Positions 1 through 5,394 of a stretch of DNA of 5,394 nt are shown one piece after another. The notes under the pieces were generated by a model. That model searched no databases. It was not told the DNA's origin and worked only from the letters and a program-made list of their open reading frames with translations. Position numbers and translations under genes: made by a program. Position 1 is the first letter of the stretch, and each line of letters begins with the position of its first letter. Source of the stretch: Syntrophorhabdaceae bacterium PtaU1.Bin034 (GTDB taxonomy: Bacteria; Desulfobacterota_G; Syntrophorhabdia; Syntrophorhabdales; WCHB1-27); contig MVRP01000246.1 of the NCBI GenBank assembly GCA_002067405.1, forward strand, positions 1-5,394, given 5' to 3'.

Positions 1-1100
1 CCCCGGAAATCGAGGGTCGGTATGGGAAGCCCGTCATTTTCGGTTATGGTGATTTCGTACATCCGCTCGGTCATCTCGACCGCATCCTGGAAAGTGCCGC
101 CAAGACCGACCGCAGAGCCGAACCGGGCAAGGGCAGGGGAAGCAGCCATGGCAAAGGCTCCGATCCCGCCTGTCTCGGTGATGGCGCTGTCGCCCATATC
201 CTTATTCGCGTCGGCCTGGGTGTAACCCGGGAAGAAGAAGCCCTTTACTTCAGGTGCGGGTGCAACGAACCACTCGTCACCAAGCCCGCTTACCCGTATG
301 CCGAAATAGGTACCGTTCCTGCCCATAACAGTGACGAGGGTGCTATACTCGATATGGGCGGCAGCATTAAGGATGCATTTGCAGAAGGCCATTTCCGGAT
401 AAACAAGCCACTGGTCGTCATGATCAAAGAGCACAGCTATTGCTTCGAGGCTCTCCCGATCCACGCCCGCTTTAAAAAGGTGGGGCATCAACTCTTTCTC
501 AAGGAGGCATCCCGCCGCGATGTTCCGGTTATGCCCTTCGTCGCCCATCTGCAGGGAGCCCGCTATTATCTTCTTCAGGTTTATGCCTCCCGCCTGCCTG
601 AAGCCTGCACCAAGGGCCGGCATGATGACATCTCTCAAGCGCTTCAACTTCTCAATGACCTCCGGCGTGAAAAGGCCGTACCGGAGGGCCGCGAACGTCT
701 CTTCCTTTGAATGGGTGTATACCCGGTTCCCGTGCTTTCTGTTTTCCACCACAAAAACCTTCATGGACGGAGAGACCATCATCCCTGCTCCGGCAAGGGA
801 ATCATGGTTGTGAGCCGGCTCGAAAGTAACCTTCCCCTGTTCGAAGAGCTTTATTGCCTCCTCCGGCGTCTTGGCCCAGCCCTCAAAAAGAGCCGCACCG
901 ATGGCGGATCCTTTCTGTGGTCCGCACATATGCTCCCAATCGACGTGGGGAGCAGCATGGAGGAGCATATTTTCTTTCATGCCCGGTATCACTTCGATTG
1001 CCGGGGCTGTATCGATAAGGTAGGGCTCTGCCTCGACAAGCCGTTTCCCCGCCTCTTCGTTCGCCTTCTTGATTTTTTCCTTCAATTCTTCCATCTTCAT
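1..1100 (-). CDS. DUF1116 (YlbE/AllG-like) protein, N-terminal part (partial)
   Basis: An open minus-strand frame runs from ATG 1098-1100 to the left edge, giving 366 residues with no stop; family members are about 420-470 residues, so only the C-terminus is missing. Segments recognised as DUF1116 are: MLLHAAPHVDWEHMCGPQKG (45-64), followed by a small-residue and EGWA stretch; MMVSPSMKVFVVENRKHGNR (107-126); LQMGDEGHNRN (183-193); VMGRNGTYFGIRVSGLGDEW (258-277); GDSAITETGGIGAFAMAA (303-320); and a final ITITENDGLPIPTLDFRG. In E. coli, YlbE (AllG) works with FdrA (AllF) and YlbF (AllH) as oxamate carbamoyltransferase, which interconverts oxalurate and phosphate with oxamate and carbamoyl phosphate. 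No signal peptide or membrane segment is seen, so it is expected in the cytoplasm. By inference it acts on the ureido product of the hydrolase encoded 34 nt upstream. Some remembered family motifs look altered, so the same reaction cannot be assumed. FdrA-type and carbamate kinase genes are expected beyond the left edge. Confidence 0.88.
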   Translation of the reverse strand, partial: MKMEELKEKIKKANEEAGKRLVEAEPYLIDTAPAIEVIPGMKENMLLHAAPHVDWEHMCGPQKGSAIGAALFEGWAKTPEEAIKLFEQGKVTFEPAHNHDSLAGAGMMVSPSMKVFVVENRKHGNRVYTHSKEETFAALRYGLFTPEVIEKLKRLRDVIMPALGAGFRQAGGINLKKIIAGSLQMGDEGHNRNIAAGCLLEKELMPHLFKAGVDRESLEAIAVLFDHDDQWLVYPEMAFCKCILNAAAHIEYSTLVTVMGRNGTYFGIRVSGLGDEWFVAPAPEVKGFFFPGYTQADANKDMGDSAITETGGIGAFAMAASPALARFGSAVGLGGTFQDAVEMTERMYEITITENDGLPIPTLDFR

Positions 1101-1110
1101 GGTTGTTGTG

Positions 1111-1117
1111 CCTCCTT
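1111..1117 (-). promoter_or_regulatory. Ribosome binding site of the DUF1116 gene
   Basis: AAGGAGG is read on the minus strand, 10 nt before the ATG at 1098-1100. It is a near-perfect anti-16S match with slightly long spacing. It decides the start: the second Met codon (1092-1094) would be 16 nt away, too far. It lies in the 34-nt gap, just after a GC-rich inverted repeat. Confidence 0.8.
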
Positions 1118-1124
1118 ATATTCT

Positions 1125-1149
1125 CCCCGGGCCCTCACATTCCCCGGGG
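1125..1149 (-). other. Intercistronic GC-rich inverted repeat (possible mRNA hairpin)
   Basis: On the transcribed strand, CCCCGGG (1143-1149) can pair with CCCGGGG (1125-1131) around an 11-nt loop. The 7-bp all-GC stem spans the amidohydrolase stop codon. It is not followed by a U tract, so it is not a standard terminator; the DUF1116 ribosome binding site starts 7 nt after it. It could shape mRNA stability or translation of the next gene, but a chance match in GC-rich sequence is also possible. Confidence 0.35.
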
Positions 1150-2547
1150 TTTGACACCCACTATGTGCCGGCCGTCGGGTTTGTCCGCCACAACCTCTCC
1201 ATCGCGGGCGACCAGCCGCCCCCTGACAAAGGTCATGACCGGAAACCCCCGCACAGGCCTTCCTTCCCAGATCGAGTAGTCTGATTTGCCGCGAAGCTTG
1301 TCCGCCCCGAGCTTCCCTTCTTTTTCAGGATCGATGATTACCAGGTCCGCGTCCGAGCCGACCTGGATGGCCCCTTTCAAAGGATAGATGCCGTACAGTT
1401 TTGCGGCGTTCTCGCTCAGCAGCTTCGCCATGACGGTAAGATCGATTCTCCCCTTTTCCACGCCCTCGGTCATCATGAGCGGGATGGTGGCAGGCACCTG
1501 GCAGTTGAGCCCGACGCGCAGATCCCAGAAGCCCGCGGAATCCTTGTATTTTGTGGAATAGGGGAGGCTGTCCGTGCCTATAATGGTTATCTCGCCGCGT
1601 TCTACGGCCGCCCACAGCGCTTCACTGTCCTCTTTGAACCTGATCGGCGGCTGAATCTTGGCCCGTCCCTTGAGACCCGCTGCCTCCAGCTCGCGTGCAT
1701 CACCGCAGAGAAAGGCCGGCGTGGTTTCGGCAATAATGTTCATGCCTTCCTTGCGCAGGTAGCGTATGAGACCCGGGCTTTCTTTGGCGCTCACGTGAAC
1801 CACGTAGAGAGGGACCCGGAATTGATGCGCGATCACGGCCGCACTGTAAATCTGGAGATTCTCCCCGTAGCCGGGTGAATGCTCGGCCCACGCAACAAGG
1901 TAATCCTCCCTCCCTGCCTTTCTTATTTCATCGAGAAGGATTTCCCTGACCCATGGGTCCTCGGCGTGAATCTTGGGAAAAACCGGCCGGCCGATCCGCG
2001 CCATCTCCCGGCACGCCTTGTACCATATTCCAAGGGTAATGCCATCCGAGCTCATGCCGAGGCTCTCGGCCTGGAGCCCCTTGTAACCGATAAAGAACTT
2101 GAAATCAACACAACCGCGCGCCGCCGCGGGGGCCATCTGGGCTATATGTTCCTCCACGCTCACGCAGCACGTTACCTTGTAATCGACAAAGGAATTGTTT
2201 TCTCCGCAGGCAAGCGTCTTATCAAAGCTTTCTACGAGAGATTCCTTGCCATAGAGCGTTGTCGTGGCAAAGAGCGTCACCCCCGCGACCGCCATCTCCT
2301 TTGATTCCAGGTAGAAGTCCTCCCGCATCGCGTCATAGCCTACCTCGTCGCCGTTGCCGAGATGAAAATGGGGATCGAAGATACCCGGAAATACTATTTT
2401 CCCGGCCATGTCCACTACTTCCCGCGCCTGGCCGAGTGATTCGTCTGCCCCGATGGCGACGATCCTCTCTCCTTTAATGGCGACGCCGCCCCTGATCACC
2501 CCGCCGGGAGTGACCACCAGTCCGTTTTTGAGAATCGTGTCGTTCAT
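1135..2547 (-). CDS. Hydantoinase/dihydropyrimidinase-like cyclic amidohydrolase
   Basis: This 470-residue cytoplasmic metal-dependent hydrolase belongs to the amidohydrolase superfamily, in the branch of D-hydantoinase, dihydropyrimidinase, allantoinase and dihydroorotase. Family members hydrolyse a cyclic amide or ureide to an N-carbamoyl acid. The full two-metal ligand set can be read: His60 and His62 (DPHFHLG), the likely carboxylated Lys150 (VDFKFFIGYKG), His194 (KIHAED), His251 (VVHVSAKES) and Asp326 (GTDSLPY). Tyr155 sits where D-hydantoinases have their substrate-binding Tyr. The N- and C-terminal beta-sandwich parts are present (ILKNGLVVTPGG; SDADLVIIDPEKEG; FVRGRLVARDGEVV), and the length fits the family (about 450-480). 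Unusual points: Ser327 follows the catalytic Asp where His is usual, the pocket loop reads KIQPPIR instead of the SPPLR or NPPLR forms, and the late GxxGxE(T/D)R-type segment is replaced by GLNCQVPATIPL. The class is therefore firm but the substrate is open. Start ATG has AAGGAG 6 nt upstream. Context suggests import of the substrate by the upstream transporter. Confidence 0.88.
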   Translation of the reverse strand: MNDTILKNGLVVTPGGVIRGGVAIKGERIVAIGADESLGQAREVVDMAGKIVFPGIFDPHFHLGNGDEVGYDAMREDFYLESKEMAVAGVTLFATTTLYGKESLVESFDKTLACGENNSFVDYKVTCCVSVEEHIAQMAPAAARGCVDFKFFIGYKGLQAESLGMSSDGITLGIWYKACREMARIGRPVFPKIHAEDPWVREILLDEIRKAGREDYLVAWAEHSPGYGENLQIYSAAVIAHQFRVPLYVVHVSAKESPGLIRYLRKEGMNIIAETTPAFLCGDARELEAAGLKGRAKIQPPIRFKEDSEALWAAVERGEITIIGTDSLPYSTKYKDSAGFWDLRVGLNCQVPATIPLMMTEGVEKGRIDLTVMAKLLSENAAKLYGIYPLKGAIQVGSDADLVIIDPEKEGKLGADKLRGKSDYSIWEGRPVRGFPVMTFVRGRLVARDGEVVADKPDGRHIVGVKPRGM

Positions 2548-2553
2548 TCTTGT

Positions 2554-2559
2554 CTCCTT
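2554..2559 (-). promoter_or_regulatory. Ribosome binding site of the amidohydrolase gene
   Basis: AAGGAG is read on the minus strand, 6 nt before the ATG at 2545-2547, inside the 30-nt gap after livF. It supports this start and independent ribosome loading on the polycistronic mRNA. Confidence 0.85.
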
Positions 2560-2577
2560 ACCTGCGATAGGCCTGCC

Positions 2578-3303
2578 TCAACCCGCCCTCTTGCCCACGT
2601 AGCTCTCGATCACCTGGGAATTGGCGAGAAGCTCCTCTTTCGTGCCCTGGATCGTGATCGAACCCTGTTCGAGCACATACCCTCTGTGGCAGATGTCGAG
2701 GCCAAGCCATGCAAGCTGTTCGACGAGAAGGATGGTTTTCCCTTCATCGCTGTTCAGCCTCTTCAGCACGTTGAATATCTCTCTCGCAGTTATAGGTGCG
2801 AGCCCGAGAGAAGGCTCGTCCATGAGTATCAGCTTCGGCGCAGACGCGAGGCCCCTGGAGATGGCGAGCATCTGCTGCTCGCCTCCCGAGAGGGTTCCAG
2901 CAAGCTGTCTCCTTCGATCGGCAAGAATTGGAAAAAGATCGAAGCAGCGATCGATATCTGCCTCAACCGCTTTTTTCTCGCCTTTCCTCAGCCGGTGATA
3001 ACCTCCGAGATAAAGGTTCTCGTAGACCGATAGATCGGGGAAAATCTGCCTCCCTTCCGGTACGAGGGTAATCCCTTTCTTGGTGAGGTCGTAGGCTTTG
3101 CGGCCCGTAATCTCCACTCCATCAAGAAGCACCCTTCCTGAAGACGGGCGCACCAGCCCCATGATCCCCTTGAGGGTGGTACTTTTGCCTGCCCCGTTGG
3201 GTCCTATAACCACCACAATTTCCCCCTGGTTTATGGTGAGCGAGACGCCTTTCAGTGCCTGGACCCTGCCGTAGTGTACCTGTAGATCATGAACTTCAAG
3301 CAT
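2578..3303 (-). CDS. livF: LivF-type ABC importer ATP-binding protein
   Basis: This 241-residue cytoplasmic ATPase is the second nucleotide-binding subunit of the importer, pairing with the LivG half of the upstream fusion. It shows Walker A GPNGAGKS (34-41), the LivF-type Q-loop region VPEGRQIFPDLSV (81-93), signature LSGGEQQ (138-144), Walker B LILMDEP (158-164) and a switch region reading LLVEQ. Gln in place of the usual switch His is normal for LivF, so it is not damage. The frame stays open upstream and a longer reading would start at 3375. The ATG at 3301-3303 is preferred: it has a strong GGGGAG site 7 nt upstream, gives the family-typical MLEVHDLQVHYG start and a usual length, and overlaps the fusion gene by only 8 nt. 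The 24 extra residues of the longer version are translated from inside the fusion gene and resemble no LivF N-terminus. The stop lies 30 nt before the amidohydrolase. Confidence 0.96.
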   Translation of the reverse strand: MLEVHDLQVHYGRVQALKGVSLTINQGEIVVVIGPNGAGKSTTLKGIMGLVRPSSGRVLLDGVEITGRKAYDLTKKGITLVPEGRQIFPDLSVYENLYLGGYHRLRKGEKKAVEADIDRCFDLFPILADRRRQLAGTLSGGEQQMLAISRGLASAPKLILMDEPSLGLAPITAREIFNVLKRLNSDEGKTILLVEQLAWLGLDICHRGYVLEQGSITIQGTKEELLANSQVIESYVGKRAG

Positions 3304-5107
3304 TTGTTGACTCCCCGAGATAGGCTTCAATGACTTTTTTATTGTTCTGAATCTCGGCGGGTGTGCCTTCTGCAATTTTCACCCCGTGATCAAGAACGAC
3401 GATCCGGTCGGAAAGGCTCATCACAAGATCCACATGGTGCTCGACCAGGATGACGGTAATGCCGAGGGATTGTATCCGCTTGATCAATGCGTCAAGGTCG
3501 TCGATCTCTGCGGCATTCAGACCTGCAGCCGGTTCGTCGAGCAGGAGGAGTTCCGGTCGGGTTGCCAGGGCACGTGCTATTTCAAGTTTTCTCTGGTGTC
3601 CGTACGGAAGGCTCGATGCAATGCTCTGGCTGTAAGCCTTTAAACCTACGAAGGTGAGCAGGTCCATTGCCTCCTTTCGGATCTCCTCCTCTTCCATCCT
3701 GAACCTTTTGCCCCTGAGCGCCGCCTGCCAGAGACTTGCGCCAAGATGAGGCTGAAAACCGACCAGGATATTGTCGAGGACACTCATATCAGAAAAGAGC
3801 TGCAGGTTCTGGAATGTGCGGGCTATGCCGCCTGTCGCCCGGACGTGCGGTTTCCACCTGCTAATGTCTTTGTCATACAGGTGGATCGATCCCGCAGTAG
3901 GCACGTAGATTCCGGAAATCATATTGAGGAACGTAGTTTTACCTGCGCCATTGGGACCGATGATGCTATGGATCGCACCTCTGCCAAAATCCACGGAAAC
4001 ACGATCCACGGCGAGAAGGCCGCCGAACCGCATGGTCGCTTCTTTTGCGCGCAGGATTACATCGCCCTTGTGTCCCTCTCCGGCGACCCGCAGCCGGTCC
4101 ATTTTGACCGCAGCCTGCTCCTGGGCGGCCGTTGCAGGAACCACCACGGATTCGGCCTTTCTCCTCCTCCGGGCTGCGATCTCGCCGCAGATGCCCGTGG
4201 GGATCAGGTAAAGGACGCCGATGATGATGACTCCGTACACAATCAGGCGGTACATGTCGAAACCGTGGAGCATCTCGGGTAGCAGCGTGAGGATAACCGC
4301 GCCTAAGACCGGCCCCATCAGGGTCCCGGCTCCGCCGAACAGGATGGCAAGCAGATAAAAGACAGAATCAAAAAAGTGAAAGGTATCCGGGTTCACGTAA
4401 TTCTGCTGGTGTGCGAAGAGTGCGCCGCCGAGGCCGGCAAAAAAAGCGCTTATCACAAAGGCAAGTACCTTGTAACGGTAGACACCGATCCCGACGGCTG
4501 CCGCGGCATGTTCGCTCATCTTCAGCGCCATGAAATTGCGGCCGAACCGTGATCTCACTATGTTCCGCTGCAGGATCAGCGATGCGAGGCAGAAGGCCAG
4601 AGCTACATAGTAAAATTTCTGGGTATCAAAAAGGATGCTGCCCAGGGTGAGCCTCGGCACGCCGGTAATACCCAGTTCACCGCCTGTGACAGAGATCCAC
4701 TCGACCAGGACCTTCCAGATGATCCATCCGAACGAGATGGTGATCATGGCGAGGTACGGTCCTTTGGCCTTGAGAGAGGGGTAGGCGATGATCGCACCGA
4801 CCACGCAGGCCAGAAAGATCCCGAGCACGATTCCGGCCAGCACGTTGAGGCCGCTTGTCGCAAGGAAATCCACGGCAACCAGTTGCTTGCTCAGCATGGC
4901 GGACGCGTAGGCACCCATCGCCATGAGGCCCGCATGACCAAGGGAAAAAAGGCCGGTATAGCCGCCGAGGATATTGAGCCCGATGGCAACGATGATATAG
5001 ATGAAAGCCATGACGCCGAGGAACGTATAGTATGTCCCGGCAAAAAGCGGCACCGCGCCGAGAAAAAGAAGCAGGACGATACTCGAGCTGATTCGGGCTG
5101 TTGACAT
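3296..5107 (-). CDS. livM-livG: LivM-LivG fusion: ABC importer permease joined to ATP-binding protein
   Basis: This 603-residue protein combines two subunits that are usually separate. Residues 1-318 are a LivM-type permease with about eight to nine membrane segments, the GYTGLFSLGHAGLMAMGAYA motif (49-68), the KAKGPYLAMITISFG loop (113-127), the LFGGAGTLMGPVLGA coupling loop (256-270) and an intact LivM ending (LIPTGICGEI). A basic stretch (312-317) and an Ala/Val/Gln linker to about 348 lead into a complete LivG-type ATPase. The ATPase has Walker A GPNGAGKT (384-391), Q-loop Gln433, signature LPYGHQ (500-505), Walker B LLLDEP (521-526) and switch His557. No catalytic residue is missing, so both halves look functional. 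The ATG at 5105-5107 is chosen because it lies 2 nt after the livH stop and begins directly with the first hydrophobic segment. The gene overlaps livF by 8 nt. Its role is inner-membrane transport with ATP hydrolysis. Such fusions are known in proteobacteria; the substrate is inferred from the neighbouring enzymes, not visible here. Confidence 0.95.
   Translation of the reverse strand: MSTARISSSIVLLLFLGAVPLFAGTYYTFLGVMAFIYIIVAIGLNILGGYTGLFSLGHAGLMAMGAYASAMLSKQLVAVDFLATSGLNVLAGIVLGIFLACVVGAIIAYPSLKAKGPYLAMITISFGWIIWKVLVEWISVTGGELGITGVPRLTLGSILFDTQKFYYVALAFCLASLILQRNIVRSRFGRNFMALKMSEHAAAAVGIGVYRYKVLAFVISAFFAGLGGALFAHQQNYVNPDTFHFFDSVFYLLAILFGGAGTLMGPVLGAVILTLLPEMLHGFDMYRLIVYGVIIIGVLYLIPTGICGEIAARRRRKAESVVVPATAAQEQAAVKMDRLRVAGEGHKGDVILRAKEATMRFGGLLAVDRVSVDFGRGAIHSIIGPNGAGKTTFLNMISGIYVPTAGSIHLYDKDISRWKPHVRATGGIARTFQNLQLFSDMSVLDNILVGFQPHLGASLWQAALRGKRFRMEEEEIRKEAMDLLTFVGLKAYSQSIASSLPYGHQRKLEIARALATRPELLLLDEPAAGLNAAEIDDLDALIKRIQSLGITVILVEHHVDLVMSLSDRIVVLDHGVKIAEGTPAEIQNNKKVIEAYLGESTNA
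3311..3316 (-). promoter_or_regulatory. Ribosome binding site of livF, inside the fusion gene's 3' end
   Basis: GGGGAG is read on the minus strand, 7 nt before the ATG at 3301-3303. It sits in the codons for the last residues (LGES) of the LivM-LivG protein and decides the livF start against the in-frame ATG at 3373-3375. With the 8-nt overlap, it suggests translational coupling that would keep the two ATPase units at similar levels. Confidence 0.8.
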
Positions 5108-5109
5108 GG

Positions 5110-5394
5110 CTATATTTTCTCCACCGATTTGATTCCGAACAGACCTTCCGGCTTGAGGAAAAGAAGCAGGATGACCAGGGAAAAACCGATTATGTCCCTG
5201 ATCCCGGTATAGAGATAGCCGGAAAGCAGACCTTCAAATATTCCGTAGAGAATACCGCAGAGGAATATGCCCCGGGCGGATTCAAGGCCTCCCATAATGG
5301 CGATGCCGAAGGCCTTGATGCCAAGGACGGTCCCCATCGAAGCCTCGGCTGTCGTCACAGGCGCAATAAGCACGCCCGAGACAGCGGCCAGACA
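5110..5394 (-). CDS. livH: LivH-type ABC importer permease, C-terminal part (partial)
   Basis: This is the last 94 residues of an inner-membrane permease of the branched-chain amino acid (HAAT) ABC importer family. The frame is open to the right edge of the window, so the start and roughly two thirds of the protein (family length about 290-300) are missing. The visible part matches the LivH C-terminus: the MGTVLGIKAFGIAIMGGLES segment corresponds to the conserved cytoplasmic loop that contacts the ATPases. A hydrophobic helix, a GYLYTGIRDIIGF stretch, a last membrane helix rich in Leu/Ile and the typical LKPEGLFG ending follow. It stops with TAG only 2 nt before the LivM-LivG fusion gene, so the two are almost certainly co-transcribed and probably translationally coupled. 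LivH would form the transmembrane channel with the LivM half of the next gene. The family assignment is firm; the transported compound is not shown by this piece. Confidence 0.93.
   Translation of the reverse strand, partial: CLAAVSGVLIAPVTTAEASMGTVLGIKAFGIAIMGGLESARGIFLCGILYGIFEGLLSGYLYTGIRDIIGFSLVILLLFLKPEGLFGIKSVEKI
5119..5125 (-). promoter_or_regulatory. Probable ribosome binding site of the LivM-LivG gene, inside livH
   Basis: GGTGGAG is read on the minus strand, 11 nt before the ATG at 5105-5107, and lies in the last codons of livH. The spacing is long and the match imperfect, so translation of the fusion gene probably relies partly on ribosomes finishing livH 2 nt upstream. Confidence 0.5.

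Noticed and set aside
354..710. Plus-strand open frame of 118 codons, and further plus-strand frames to 1154
   Set aside because: They lie opposite the DUF1116 gene, whose minus-strand frame is open across all 1100 bases and has clear family motifs. The plus-strand products show no recognisable domain and no convincing ribosome binding site.
1125..1149. Rho-independent terminator between the hydrolase and DUF1116 genes
   Set aside because: The inverted repeat is GC-rich, but the sequence after it on the transcript is AGAATATAAGGAGG, with no U run, and a gene starts only 25 nt beyond it.
1879..2304. Plus-strand open frame of 141 codons
   Set aside because: It lies fully opposite the amidohydrolase gene, over conserved catalytic motifs of that enzyme, and has no family resemblance of its own.
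3304..3375. Upstream extension of LivF by 24 residues
   Set aside because: The extension lies inside the fusion gene, has no LivF-like sequence and would give a 72-nt larger overlap. The ATG at 3301-3303 has a strong ribosome binding site and yields the standard LivF N-terminus.
3746..4282. Plus-strand open frame of 178 codons
   Set aside because: It is antisense to the LivM-LivG gene, covering the end of the permease, the linker and the Walker A region. The product has no recognisable fold; it is a by-product of GC-rich codon use on the other strand.
2578..5394. Urea importer (Urt) assignment for the ABC transporter
   Set aside because: Urt systems have separate UrtC and UrtD proteins and usually lie beside urease genes. 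The fused LivM-LivG form and the neighbouring enzymes do not point to urea itself, so only the broader HAAT family is called.

Overview
The window is one continuous piece of a minus-strand operon, read from right (upstream) to left (downstream). It holds five recognisable functional units in four genes. All genes point the same way and the junctions are very tight: 2 nt, an 8-nt overlap, 30 nt and 34 nt. No promoter, terminator, RNA gene, mobile element, CRISPR array or long repeat could be supported. Both end genes run off the window, so both operon boundaries lie outside it.

Layout in transcription order. (1) 5394-5110: the C-terminal 94 residues of a LivH-type permease. (2) 5107-3296: a single 603-residue protein that joins a complete LivM-type permease to a complete LivG-type ATPase. 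(3) 3303-2578: a LivF-type ATPase. These are the membrane and ATPase parts of a branched-chain-amino-acid-type (HAAT family) ABC importer; the periplasmic binding protein is not in the window. (4) 2547-1135: a cyclic-amide hydrolase of the hydantoinase/dihydropyrimidinase group with its full metal-ligand set but an unusual substrate pocket. (5) 1100-1: the first 366 residues of a DUF1116 protein, the family of E. coli YlbE (AllG), a subunit of the oxamate carbamoyltransferase complex with FdrA and YlbF.

The simplest joint reading (inference) is a catabolic operon for a ureide or cyclic amide. The importer brings in a hydantoin-, dihydropyrimidine- or allantoin-like compound and the hydrolase opens the ring to an N-carbamoyl (ureido) acid. 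The DUF1116 protein, with partners expected just beyond the left edge, would then split the carbamoyl group by phosphorolysis to carbamoyl phosphate, which a carbamate kinase could turn into ATP. The substrate cannot be named from this sequence, and the hydrolase and the DUF1116 protein both depart from the textbook motifs of their families.

The organism is a bacterium with moderately high GC. The LivM-LivG fusion, the strong Shine-Dalgarno sites and the possible fermentative carbamoyl-phosphate route would suit an anaerobic Deltaproteobacteria/Desulfobacterota-like lineage, but this assignment is a low-confidence impression.
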